Source: Calonectria ilicicola (Eukaryota; Ascomycota; Sordariomycetes; Hypocreales; Nectriaceae). Taken from it: a stretch of 64,000 nucleotides of DNA. Below the pieces are notes generated by a model. It saw nothing but the letters and a program-made list of their open reading frames with translations. It did not search any database and was not told the DNA's origin. The stretch spans positions 124,001 through 188,000 of the forward strand of contig CP085825.1 of NCBI GenBank assembly GCA_020809705.1, in the 5' to 3' direction. A program made the position numbers and the translations under genes. Positions 35,991-46,954 of the stretch are shown here, one piece after another. Position 1 is the stretch's first letter; every line of letters starts with the position of its first letter.

Positions 35991-36289
35991 GTAATTAACT
36001 CTCGCCCAGCTAAACCAAGTAACAGAGGCGGCTGTAATTTGTTTCAAAAGCTCCAGAGCCGTAACAACAACAGCTGCAACTCCGTTTGACCTGACCTGGC
36101 CTTGACCATTTTCCCGATCAAGGAACAATCTGTAGCTCTTAATTTGTCGTTTTAGGACATTTGTACTCTGTGATAAGAAAGATCAAGAAATTCTCGAGGC
36201 ACAATCCTTCAAATGTTGTAATGTGATATTATTCTGAGCCGACTCGGAGGTGGAACTCTCCAATTCTATACTCGTCCGGCAATTGAACT

Positions 36290-37989
36290 CTAAACCACCT
36301 CCTTGTGCGCCGTCCTTTCCTCCATCTTAAGCTTGTCTTCGGGCTCCAGCCCAACAGGTATTTTATCGAAGACAATTGCCATCTCTTCAAGACTGTGGCC
36401 ACGTGTTTCTGGATACATGAAATATACTGTGATAGTGATAAAGACGAGGATTACCGCAAACACAATGTAATATTTCCAACCGATCCTCTCCATAGCAATG
36501 GGATTCACAAAAGTATTGAAAAAAATCCCGGCATATGTTGAAAGCTGTGTGAGCGCAATACCACGTGCTCGCAGACTGTAGGGCCAGATTTCAGCTGGGT
36601 ATGACACAACAAGAGGAGTGCTATCCACATAGTTAGTACCGAAACCAGCTCATCAAACCCTAGTTCACACTTACAATGCAATATCATAGAAGCCATAGTA
36701 AAGAAACAGAAACGGAATAACGGCAAGTCCAGTAGCGCTGCTCCCCGTAGTTGCGAAGGAGCCTGACAAACCCGATATAAGGATATAGCTAACCAGCATG
36801 CCCACAGAACTGACAAGGAATAGGACACGGCGTCCTACACGATCAACGCACAGAGCAGCGCTAACTGCCATTATAAGATTCCAGATTTGAAGGCACCCGT
36901 TGATGAGGGTCTGATTTGTCACAGACGTAATTCCAGCAGTGTTGAGTACAAGCGTCCTTGATCATGTTAACTTACTTGCTCCTCTGTATACCGTGACAGA
37001 TAACTTACAAATAGTAAGAGACCAAACCCACACCGTTCCATTGAGCAAAAAGACCGAGTGAAATAGAGATGGCTGCTCGATGACGGTTACCTGGGCTGTT
37101 GAACATGTCCAGCCATGATGTACTGGAGGCGAATTCACTCTCCTGTAAAAGTGCATTCTCAATCTCCTGAATCTCGAAGTCTACCAAGGCGGAATCTTCT
37201 GCACCACCAGCGTGATACTTTTGAAGAAACTGACGAGCCTCGTCTCGACGTCCCTTTGACATGCAGAAACGCGGAGATTCAGGGACCATCAAGGCTGCTG
37301 GAAGGACGACGATGGGCACAGCGATCTGGAGGAGAGACGGGATACGCCAGGCCCAGTCATCCCCGTAATTCCGAGTTCCATAAGTGGCCCAGGCGGCAAC
37401 CAAAGATCCAACATACCAGCCACCATTATACAAGGCCGTCAAAATTCCGCGGTGGGTAGGATACGCGAGCTCTGTGATGAGAAGTGGAGCCAAGCCTCCC
37501 CACCATGCGCTGGGTTGTCCAAGGAAAAATCGAGCGATGATGTATCCAGCCTAGTTTGGGGTGAAGGCCTGTAGAAATGCTCCCAGGAACAGAAAAAAGT
37601 AACCAACAAATAGGCCCCTTTTCCTTCCCCATCGGTTGGCAAAGTAAGCGACAAATGGATATGCCAAGGTCGAGGAAAGGGATTGAATTGCGTTGATGAA
37701 ACCGAGCCACGCGCCAGTAGGATGACCCATGAAATCCTGCCATTGAGATAATGTCATTAAACCATTACTGAGGGTTCCGTCGTACCCTGTTTTGTTTTAT
37801 CTCTTTAGAAACGGCCATAAACATCTTGTTGATTTACTCACCATTTGCGGCGGCTAGAAGGCCTAGAAAGATGGCATAGAAGTTCAAGAGTCGGAGATGG
37901 CTTCGCCTATACCAGGGAACACCATCGTTGGGTAGAACTTGTGCAAGCCCTTCACCAACAGCACGGCTGTCGTTTTGGCCTTTGGTCAT
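36290..37989 (-). pseudogene. sugar transporter (MFS, lactose/hexose type) with one in-frame stop
   Basis: Four exons (37989-37842, 37786-37009, 36956-36675, 36620-36290) sum to 513 codons and encode every hallmark of a fungal sugar porter: GYDGTLSNGLM, NRWGRKRG, LLITELAYPTHRG, PESPRF, QWNGVGLVSYYL, DRVGRR, PAEIWPYSLRARG and PETRGHSLEEM. Codon 128 is TAG (37553-37551), between LQAFTPN and AGYIIARFFLG. The two sides align without gap to homologues, so a residue has been replaced, not inserted. No intron can remove it without deleting a conserved helix. No other damage is seen. Translation from the start would end at 127 residues. It may be a very young pseudogene, a polymorphic null, a sequence error or, less likely, a readthrough gene. 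Lactose versus hexose substrate is undecided. Confidence 0.83.
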
Positions 37990-38579
37990 CTCTCTAGGTG
38001 TTATGGGGCAATTGTATCAAGCGGATAAAAGATGAATGGTCTGATAAGCCTACGGTTCATGCGCGGCGACGATCAGCCTTTATACATCAACTCAATTGAC
38101 ACACGGACATAATTTGGGACCGCTAACCCCATGATTCGAAAGAAACATGCGGGGTCCCCACAAACTTGTCAACTTAGGAGGTGGAGAAATGGAGTTTTGG
38201 GCTTGTGTCCAAGGGCTCGGGGAGTTGCGGACTTGCGGCTGGTCGGGCCGTGTTTCCTGTTACCCCTCTCTCTCCAAGTTGAACCCATGACAGCGACATC
38301 TTATTGGTCCCACAGGCCAGTAGACAATATTGGGGTTAGCTGCCACGCCTCAATACTGGTCATACTCTCCAGAGCAAGGTCAAAAATCGGAGAAACCACC
38401 CATTTTCACTCGAGGTGGAGAAATCCGGGGTAAAGGGGCCTACGTACGTAACATTTTTGACACGCCTCCAATGCTACTCTCGCGGAATTACGGACTTTTG
38501 CCCGGCTCTGTAGTCTTCTCCAACAGATGAGTCGCTAGAAAAACCACAGGTATGTATATTCATCATCTTTTACGTATTT
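37990..38579. other. intergenic, upstream of the sugar transporter
   Basis: About 590 bases between two minus-strand genes. It holds the transporter promoter and the regulator 3' flank. Nothing else is recognised. Confidence 0.4.
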
Positions 38580-40862
38580 CTACAGGGCGAGGTTAACCGT
38601 CGTCATAATATCCTCGATGGCTTCAATCGACCGTGTTACGCCTGGTGCCTCATGCTCCCAGTACCGCAATCTCGCGAGCCCACGCTGGATTGCGCTGACC
38701 CATCCGTGAGGGAGGTTAATGTTCCCACAGCGGGCTGCGGCCAACAGCGATAATGCACCATTTGTGCCTGCACGAGTTGCATACCAAATTCCATGATGGC
38801 GATGCCTGACGGGCTCATACTGAACTACTTGTAAGCTGATGATGAGGGCTTTCTCCACATACGGCATAGCTAAAGCCTGGTAGCGGGCATTGGGTGGATT
38901 GTGGACTGCATAGTATAGGAATGGGCGGTACATCCACCCTTTAATGTCCAACTGGCGCGTGTAGACCATGTATCGTAATTCTTCTGTGGGCATGACGCCG
39001 TCTTCATACTGGATTGGAGCCGGTAGCCCTTCGCACCTACCGATCCACAGTCAGCGTGACAAACGACCCTGGTCGCGATCCTTCTTTTTGACCTTACCAT
39101 TCTTGTAGCTGCTGTTCGAATTCGCAAACAGCCTTGATCATGAGGGGCATGGCATCATCTGTCCACGACTGGTGATTGTCACCATAAAACATATTGAGTA
39201 CACGGTTTGCAATTCGGCGCAGCGTTATTTCAGTGAGATAATAAAACCAGCTCTGCTCATGCTGACGGAGCGACGACCCCGTCGTTCTGCGGCTACCGGG
39301 GAGCCTAAAGTTGCCATCTTGAGGTGTCTGCCCATCATCACCTATCGGGCTAGGGACATCCGGGGGCGATGGATGCATGTCCGGATATAAGAAATCGGCT
39401 AAGGAGCTATTGGGGAGATCCATTTCCGTGCGTAGCTCACACTCGGATTTATAACAGCTCCAGTACAGCCTTTGCTCCAGTTTTCGGCGTCGGGATGCCT
39501 TTTCCGGATCGGCGTATCGAGGTGGTTGTCGCGCTTGACATTGGAGATAGACATGGTACGACCTCGAAGCCGAATGGAACTCGGACCACGCGCTGAGTGG
39601 CCGCAGTGTGTACATGAGGTAGACTCCGGCCAAAAACTGACACTGGGGAGCCAAAATGTCTCTTTGGAGAAGCCCAAGTCTCCGTTGGGCGAGGTTGAAG
39701 TACCTTTCACCCTTTTGGAGATCCTCATACTGCGACTCCAAGGAACTGCATTTGCCATCCGCGATTGGCTGAAAGGGCTCAGCCACACATCCTAGTGCAC
39801 AGGCGAGAAGCTGCTCTTCTTGTTAGGATCCTTAGGTCAGCGGAAGCTGTAAAAGAGCTGACGCTTACCACAAGGCAGGACGACGAGTCCCACTCCAACC
39901 CCTCTTCCCCCACACGGCGGACAGATGACCAAATCATGTCAGGGTCGAGAATGGGGTTTTTGATATGCACCAAGTCCAAGAACCGCTGCACCAAATCGGG
40001 AATTTCTTCCTCACAGATCCTTGCACCTTTCGATCTATACCTTCCGTACTTGCCATCGGCGCTTTCTTCGGTATCGGAGTCTCTATCGGGCACTTCGGCC
40101 ATGAAAGTAGCATCGATGAGGTAGTTGGGAGGATAGCGGTGGTTGAAGACGGGCCATTGCAAGATGGCGTCGGGCGTAGTCTTGGAAGATGGTATCCGTA
40201 AATGCTCATAGTCCGATTCTCCGCGCACGAGACTGTCCGCGGAGTTTAAAGGCTGGGCATTCGAACCAGTGGATGTGCTCGGAGCTGTCAGTGTCGAAAT
40301 GTCCGGAAGTGCCTGCGGCAGTTGGTTCAGCCGCGAAAGAACCTGGTCTAGGCGCTCTATGATGAGCAAGCTTGCCGGGTCAAATCTACACAAGTCTTTA
40401 TTTTAGCACATATGCATGCTGGGACTGGATTGAGCATTATGGCACGACTGACGCGGAATGATCTTGGGAATCTTCGTAATGACACTGCGATTTGGAGGCC
40501 ACGCAGCTTCCGCACGTGGGACGCGCATTGTTGCATTTCACCTTTCGAGCACGGCATTGTCGACATGCGGCCACGGCTCTTTTCCGTGGATACGCAAGCG
40601 CAGTGCGGGACGCTTCAGGTCGGCGTCGTTTACGCGCGGGCTGTGAGTCTGGGGACCGCGACTCCAACGGTTCTGTATCCTCCCCCACGCCACGTCTTGT
40701 AGCTTCTAAAGACTTGGCGCCAGGAGAAGGCCCGGAGTGCGCAGCTTCTCCCCCAGATTGCTCCACGGCACTGGCGGGGCTTGACTCTGGGGGATTCGGT
40801 GAGGCTTGGGCAAACAGCGACATTGGCACATGGATGGAGGGAGGATACACCCTAAAGCGCAC
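38580..40862 (-). CDS. Zn2Cys6 transcription factor with fungal-specific middle domain
   Basis: Four exons (40862-40453, 40385-39869, 39810-39098, 39036-38580) give 698 residues. The zinc cluster is near 98-127: CRQC, RARKVK, C, NNARPTC, GSC and a last C after VASKSQ, preceded by a basic KRRRPEASR stretch. The fungal-specific regulatory domain shows PDLVQRFLDLVHIKNPILD, CLVLLACALGCVAEPF across intron 2, and GERYFNLAQRRLGLL. The N-terminus is Pro/Ser-rich; a later Met (MSLFAQ) is an alternative start. It lies upstream of, and on the same strand as, the sugar transporter that carries the stop codon. Control of that transporter is a reasonable guess from position only. Confidence 0.92.
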
Positions 40863-41474
40863 GGGGAGAAGCGGGAAATAGGCCAGTCTTAAGCATCAGG
40901 GACGTGAAAGCCACCATCTGACTTGTGGGGAAACTTCGGTTTCTCTCTCGGTCTCGGGGAGTGCCGGGCATCTCCAAATGGCGCTAGAACGAATGAGGGG
41001 GCTGGTGCCACCGCGTTTTGCCAATACGAGTCATTTCCGAGGGTCTGCTATTGGTGAAAAAAAATGCCGACGCAGTGACTTTGCCGCGAGAAATTGCCAT
41101 GACGTGGATTTCCATCATGATCAACGATAATTATGATGGAATAAATAAAATGAAAGGGAGGCAAGTTTCTATTTTGAATCTCTTCCATTTTTATTTTACT
41201 CAATTTCGTATTCTACGGGTCGTCCAATCACACCCGCTTTGGCTACTCATCAGGAACATCACGTCGTAAGACGTCGCAAATTTAAAGTCAGCAATTGACT
41301 TTGCTCGTTTTCGGTTGCTAGAGATTTATGAATTAACATATCGCCTGTCCTTTCCACAAGTAAGAGTTGCCATCAAGATTTTATTCGAGCCGTGTCCGAG
41401 GCGGCTTTCCCGATCGCGGGTATTCCAGAACAAGGAAAACTTTGCGATTTAAAACGGACCCTTCACTGACCATC
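40863..41474. other. intergenic, upstream of the Zn2Cys6 gene
   Basis: About 610 bases. It is the promoter of the regulator and the 3' flank of the oxidoreductase gene. No further features are seen. Confidence 0.4.
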
Positions 41475-42729
41475 TTAATCAATCTGGATCGAGATCTTGG
41501 AAAAGTGCTGATGCTCTTTGAGCATCTGATATGCTTGCTTGGCATCCTTAAAGTTAAAGACTGTATCGTCCAGTACAGGCTTGACTTGATGCTCGTCAAT
41601 AAATTGGACCAGGTCTCGGAACATGCTCCTTCCACCAACAAGAACGCCGCGAAGGTTGATACCCTTCAACAGGACTTCAAAAATGTCTGGCTTTTCTACA
41701 TCAAAGCCGCCTAGACCCCCCGTAGCACAGACAACACCATTGATCCGCGCCGAGGCCATTGACTGGCTCAGCGTTGCATAGCCCCCGATATCTATGACGA
41801 AATCAAACCCACGAAAGTCGGGAGTAAAAGACTTAGCAAGTTGTCCCCATGACTTGCAAGTGGTATAGTTTATTGTACGGGTAGCACCCAGAGCTTCAAG
41901 ACGGAGAGCCTTCTGGTCGTTGCTTGTAGTTGCAACCACTGTTGCGCCTGCAGCAATTGCAATCTGGTCACACACGGGTTAGATTCATCACTTATTTTTG
42001 TGTCTCTTCATTATAAATCATCAAAAAGAAGCCCTGGAATAATATTACCTGTAGTGCAGCAATGCTGACACCCCCACTTCCTTGGACAAGCACAAAGTCC
42101 CCGGGCCCGACGCGCCGACGTTGGCTTTCCATTAAAGCATTCCACGCTGTGAGGCCTGAGCAACAAAGAGTCGCAGCTTGAGCAAACGAAAGCGTTTCTG
42201 GCATAGGAACTAACGCTGTCTGCTTGAAAACGCCGTATCGTCTCAGCGTGCCGTCAGTTTTGTCACCTAATCCTTCCTCTAGGTCGGTTACGGATGGAAG
42301 GGCATCGTCTGGGATATGTAAAGCAATGTGCGTAACAACCTTGTCGCCCCTTTCGAACATTGTTACCTCGGGGCCAGTTTCAATCACAACCCCAGCTCCA
42401 TCCGATCCAGGAACGAGGAGGTCTTTTAGGGATGCTGTGGCGAGGCGCTATTAACCATCTCGTTAGAACAACTCGAAGTAATAAGGATATCTGATATACC
42501 TTTCCGATTCCCTGGATTGGGTTAGCTCAAGCTACATGATAAAAAAAAAAGAGCTTGTTACCATTGTAATGTTTAAATCACGGGCGTTTATTGACGCGGC
42601 ATACAAACGCACAAGAACATCATTAGATCCCAAGGAAAATGAGACCGGAGTCTCAGTGTAGTGGAGGCCATCTGGACCGGATGTATTTGAGATAATCCAT
42701 CTCCCATAGTCCTTAGCATCAGTCCCCAT
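41475..42729 (-). CDS. medium-chain dehydrogenase/reductase (zinc-type ADH-like or quinone oxidoreductase)
   Basis: NAD(P)-dependent oxidoreductase of 355 residues from four exons: 42729-42562, 42511-42500, 42447-42049 and 41963-41475. Exon 2 is only 12 nt (Gly-Ile-Gly-Lys), bounded by CCAG and GTATAT, and both its introns are phase 0. Skipping it would keep the frame. Family marks are VRLYAASINARDLNI, VPGSDGAGVV, GDKVVTHIA, QAATLCCSGLTAWNAL, FVLVQGSGGVSIAALQ (the glycine-rich coenzyme motif) and GATVVATTSN across intron 3. The catalytic-zinc Cys and His are not in the usual places, which points to a quinone-oxidoreductase-like or atypical member. An upstream Met at 42750 is possible. Substrate is unknown. 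Confidence 0.86.
42500..42511 (-). other. candidate 12-nt micro-exon of the MDR gene
   Basis: Twelve bases flanked by an AG acceptor and a GT donor, in frame with both neighbours. The left neighbour intron has a GAGCTAACCC branch context. RNA evidence is needed to tell inclusion from skipping. Confidence 0.6.
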
Positions 42730-42750
42730 GGTGTTTTGGTAAAAATTCAA

Positions 42751-43400
42751 GAAATACGAGGCGACTGCAGGGTAGCTTTATGATCAATTCAGGTTTCACG
42801 AATAGATCGTTCGGTGATTTATATTTCCTCGGAGAAGTAGGAAAGGAGCTTAATAAACTTCCCCAAACGGACTTTTGCCGAGTCCGTCACAAAAGGTTCC
42901 ACACTGCAGCAGAAAACTCGGCCGAAGAACCCGATCGAAGGTGTGCTTGGATTTTTGCCAGGAGTTACACTCTCAGTTCTTTCATTCAAATCTGAGTCGT
43001 TGTTTGTCGCTGATTATCCTCGTAGTCTCTAGTTACATCCTCTTATTATATTCTCTTTTAATTGTATTCTTTTGTTGAGGTGCGCGATTTCGTCCGAATA
43101 TTCGTCCGATTGAATTCGTCCGACACTTTCGACCGATTTTGGACCGTCATTTGTCTTCAATTCCCCTCGACCGTACATGTCCTTTTTTTTTGTCTCTAAA
43201 CATGGCTATTGGGGACTTTATTGGCTGTACTCACGTCCTGATATATCTTGGTAAATTATCACGACTCATTCGGTCACATTTGGTTTCATCGCATCGTGCA
43301 AGTTGAAGTCGTGGTGAATATCATTATATTCTACTTATTTCGCTACTAAATCCAGCACGAGCAAATAAACCACCATCTTGAAACATCTCAGAACCGACCG
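42751..43400. other. intergenic, upstream of the MDR gene
   Basis: About 650 bases. Repeated TTCGTCCGA units (near 43091-43123) stand out in an otherwise unremarkable stretch between two minus-strand genes. Confidence 0.4.
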
Positions 43401-45323
43401 CTAGTACTGAGTATAGGTTTGTGCTCCTCCATGGGGTTGCCATGGCGTTCCAGGTGTTGCGGCAGGTGTATAGGCCATGTTGTTTTGTGCCTGTCCGTTC
43501 CACTGATGTTGTGGCGGAGGACATGTCGTCGTAGGCGGCATCGTGTTTGGAGGCGGTGGGAAGTAGCCTGTAGCGGTATGCTGCTGAGAGACTGGCGGAG
43601 AGTTGGGCAAAGAAATAGGTGTTGGGGGATAGTTTGGTGCAGGGGGCTGTGAGTAAGGTTTTGGAGTGTGTGCTTGTGGTATGTTCTGATGCGAAGCGAT
43701 GGCGCCATACTGATGCTGATACTGATCCTGTGGGGGAGAGGGGAGAGAGTTGTATGTTCCAGGGTTGTACTGATACTGTTGAGTATTTTGAGGTGTGCTC
43801 GGTGTTTGCGAGTGAGAGGGATGAGGAGATGGCGCTGGGGGTGGTGCAGGAGTTGGTGCAAGCTGTGGTTGCGGCGTAGCTATGGGAGCATAGGCGTGCA
43901 TTGGCTGTGGTGCTGCAATATTTTGCTGGGGAGAAAAGGGAGCCTGTAGACCACCGGCGGCTGGGTTTGGATTAGAGTTGTTTGGAGGTGGAGGTGGAGG
44001 AGGATATGTTTGATTTGCTTCTGGCTGAGCAGGAGTTGGTTGGTGTGGGGGGAAGCCCGAGTACTGTTGGTAATCTGGTGGAAAGCCCTGCACAAGTGGC
44101 AACTGCTGAGTTGCGACAGGTGTTTGGGTAGGATTTTGAACTAGAGGCACGGCTCCTAATGAGCGAGTGTGACTGTGTGCTGTGATGTAAGGCTGGCTTG
44201 GCGGAGGCTGGGTTCCAGTTGACTGTGCCGGAGTGGCCGGGTAGGTGTATGGTGTTGGTGTCGGGAGGGCTTCGTTCATGGCCTTCATGTCATATGCACC
44301 GGGTGTAGAACCAGCGGCTGGACTATAGCTTGGGATAGTCGCAGGCTGCATTGGCTGCGAGTACTGGGCTGGCTGCTGTTGTGACTGATACGCCATCGTT
44401 GACTGTGTATCATCTGTCCCAAGAACAGGCGGGGGTGGCTGATAGGGAGGCACAGTCGTCGCGGACACACCCGCCATGTTAGGCTGAAGATATTGCTGGG
44501 GTTGACCTGGTGTCTGGCCATAGGGTTGTGGAATAGGCTGTGGAGCATAGCCACCTGGTGGCATATAAGGCTGTCCTGGGACTGCGGGGGTATGGGACAG
44601 AGGTGCTTTAAAGTCGGTTGGATAACCATTTTGGTTGAGCGGTTGTCCCTGACTAGCCGTGGCCACATTGTATGGCGGCGGCGGAGGAATAAATTGCACT
44701 GAGCTGCTTCCAGCTGCCGGATTCTGTGGATTGTATCCCGCCTGTGGGTTGTATGGCGCGATTGAGTAGCCGGCCTCGGCTGCTTTGGCATCCTGGACAG
44801 CCTGGAAAACACCAGCGGCTTGGAAAGCTTTGTGAGCATCCTTCTTCTTGAGGTGGCCTGTATGCGCATGCTCAACGGCCAATCCTGCTCCGTCAAGTGC
44901 CGCATGAGTGACGACTTTGACAGCCAGTTCGTTTTCCACCACAGTTGTTATTCCGTGCTCAACCCCAGCTGTCGCGACGGCGTCGGCACCCATTGATCCA
45001 ACGCCCAGCGTGACCACGCCAATTGTGCCGCTGACAGCTACGCTTCCTAGTACATCGCGCTTGCGAGTCACGTGGGTTGTGTTATGTCTGTTGAGATGCT
45101 TCTCAATGATTTCCCGCTTCTTGCGAGCGTTGTGGATGGCGGGTGCTGACAAGGCCACGCCGATGGTCGATACGCCGAGGGTAAACGGAACTGCAACGCC
45201 AGAAACGGCAGTGGATGTTGCAGCGCTTGAGATGAGGCGTGTATAGTGCTGCCACTCTCGTTGAAGCTCTTCGGGCGTCAGCCCTTGGCATTTGGCGTCG
45301 TAGGCCTTGAAGTCGAAGGGCAT
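43401..45323 (-). CDS. conserved fungal protein with hydrophobic N-domain and long Pro/Gln-rich tail
   Basis: Single exon, 640 residues. I do not recognise a characterised family, though the N-terminal 190 residues look like a domain found in many Pezizomycotina. It begins MPFDFKAYDAKCQGLTPEEL, then has two Gly/Ala/Val-rich hydrophobic stretches (GVAVPFTLGVSTIGVALSA and VAVSGTIGVVTLGVGSMG) separated by a basic ARKKREIIEKHLNRH linker, and ends in HLKKKDAHKAFQAAGVFQAV. The remaining 440 residues are low complexity, rich in Pro, Gln, Tyr and Ser with YxPP-type units, and are probably disordered. Two hairpin-like hydrophobic stretches suggest membrane association. The other frames stay open over long stretches only because of the tail composition. 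Function unknown. Confidence 0.8.
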   Translation of the reverse strand: MPFDFKAYDAKCQGLTPEELQREWQHYTRLISSAATSTAVSGVAVPFTLGVSTIGVALSAPAIHNARKKREIIEKHLNRHNTTHVTRKRDVLGSVAVSGTIGVVTLGVGSMGADAVATAGVEHGITTVVENELAVKVVTHAALDGAGLAVEHAHTGHLKKKDAHKAFQAAGVFQAVQDAKAAEAGYSIAPYNPQAGYNPQNPAAGSSSVQFIPPPPPYNVATASQGQPLNQNGYPTDFKAPLSHTPAVPGQPYMPPGGYAPQPIPQPYGQTPGQPQQYLQPNMAGVSATTVPPYQPPPPVLGTDDTQSTMAYQSQQQPAQYSQPMQPATIPSYSPAAGSTPGAYDMKAMNEALPTPTPYTYPATPAQSTGTQPPPSQPYITAHSHTRSLGAVPLVQNPTQTPVATQQLPLVQGFPPDYQQYSGFPPHQPTPAQPEANQTYPPPPPPPNNSNPNPAAGGLQAPFSPQQNIAAPQPMHAYAPIATPQPQLAPTPAPPPAPSPHPSHSQTPSTPQNTQQYQYNPGTYNSLPSPPQDQYQHQYGAIASHQNIPQAHTPKPYSQPPAPNYPPTPISLPNSPPVSQQHTATGYFPPPPNTMPPTTTCPPPQHQWNGQAQNNMAYTPAATPGTPWQPHGGAQTYTQY

Positions 45324-46954
45324 TGTATCGCTTCAGATCGCAGTCAAGTTTGAGGACACAGAAAAGCAGAATCACCAGAATGCGGCGGATGGGTTATGGA
45401 TAAAAGCCATGGACCAAGCTAAGATCTAGGCCGGGATGGTCCAGGCCCGACGAGCAGAGAGGGCGCCTGGGAGCTGAGTCCTGGTGCAGGGCTAGCTGCT
45501 GCATGGTTCAGCCGCACTCGATAAATGAGACGCGCCACTTTGTGACAAGGCAGACTGTCCCGTATCGCCGTCAATGTTGCCTCCAGTGCGACAGTCCTGT
45601 AATAGATGTATGTTACGCAGTTCTTGTTGTCCCAAATGCCCGGTCTGGGTCTGAGAGATGGCGATTTGAGCGATCCAATCGACGCTCTTGGAAATTGTCT
45701 TGGCAAACATAGTCTGCCAAGTCTGCCTACCCGCCTGCGTGTCAAAGGGTGCAAGCGGGGGAACACCGACTCAGACCAGCTCCTTGAGGCCCGCCTGTCT
45801 TGTTGGCCAGCCACTCAGATAGGCGCCTGAGTGACAATTCCCCCCACATGCCCTTATTTGGTATGCAGTTCTGTCTACGGACGGGCTGAAGCGACCTAGC
45901 CGGGATCGGGTTTAACGCAAGGTTGGAATTGGTTAGAAGGCGCCAGGGCTGGAACTTGTGACATGTCCTGTATCATGTAGGACTGTGATTGAGAGTCAGT
46001 CAGAAGCCACGCCAAAAATAGCCATAAAAAGAAACTTGTTATTGGCTTGGAACTCTTCGACCAAGCTTGTTGAAGGGATCCGGATGAAATGTTGTGGGTC
46101 TCGCACCCTGCGCTGCATACAACGCTGCCGCTGCTGCATGAGGGGAAATAAGCAATAATTCCAGCCAACCAAATGGTTGGAGCATGAAACTGCTGCCTGA
46201 CCATCCAAGTCTCCCTTCACCCAAACACCGATTGCCCCAACGAATCCATCATAAGCAAATCTTGAGTTTCGGTGCACACCAAGTTTACGGTCCCCAACTT
46301 AAATCCCTCCCACAATCTTGGAAGTAACCCCCCTTGGAATGAACATGAGTCCGCCCCATCCTAGTCTAGAAGGCTTGCCGGTAACCGCCGATGCTGGTGG
46401 GCTGGGTCGTGCGTTATTCCCGCGATAAGCGAACCAGTTAAAACGGAAAATTCGTCCCCTTGAGATTGCGGCCAATCTCAATATGGATACGGAAAATAGT
46501 CTCTTTTTGAGATTGTTAATAAATCTCTCACCAACTCTCAAAGCACATGAAGAACAAAACCAATGACAGCTTTCTTGAGCAAGAGTAAAATTCGCATCTG
46601 CTTGCGTGCATGCATGCAAATCAAGATTTAAGATATTCTGTAAGAGGAGAAAAAAAGTAGGTAAGTAAAATAATTTATTTCCAAGTTTATTTATTGTATA
46701 ATAAAATAATCAATTTGACACTTCCTCGGAAATTTCTGAGAATAGTTATAGTTGAATATCTTCATGTGTATATCTGGTAAGGTAGATGTGCGCGTGGAAG
46801 AAGACTGTAAAATAAGATCTGCAATCCCTAAAAAGTCTGTTCAACTTGTTTTCTAAAACTGATGATCGAAAAAGACGAGCTAAACTAAGAGACAAAAGGA
46901 ACAAGAAAGAGGAAAAAAACATGATCAAGAGAAAACTGAAATATATTCACTTAA
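45324..46954. other. intergenic, 1.6 kb
   Basis: Several frames of 60-130 codons occur on both strands (for example 45419-45814 and 45896-46277) but they overlap antisense and show no domain or splice partner. AT-rich DNA lies near 46640-46720. No RNA gene is recognised. Confidence 0.45.

Larger units (their letters stand above)
35439..36289. other. intergenic between convergent transporters, with repeats
   Basis: About 850 bases between two converging genes. A 16-base direct repeat (AATGGTGGAATAGTAG) occurs at 35520-35535 and 35638-35653, and a T/A-rich low-complexity block with TTTA units lies at about 35905-35990. These may be the worn remains of a mobile-element fragment; I find no coding part. 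Confidence 0.5.

Noticed and set aside
37551..37640. Intron ending at CTAG that would remove the stop in the sugar transporter
   Set aside because: Any such intron deletes the conserved LFLGAFLQAFTPN helix end and lacks a branch site and good donor.
43388..43861. 157-codon alternative frame inside the Pro/Gln-rich gene
   Set aside because: It is a by-product of the low-complexity CA/CCA-rich tail; the 640-residue frame has a sensible N-terminal domain and full extent.
44285..44905. 206-codon alternative frame inside the same gene
   Set aside because: Same reason: composition keeps several frames open at once; it has no start context or domain.
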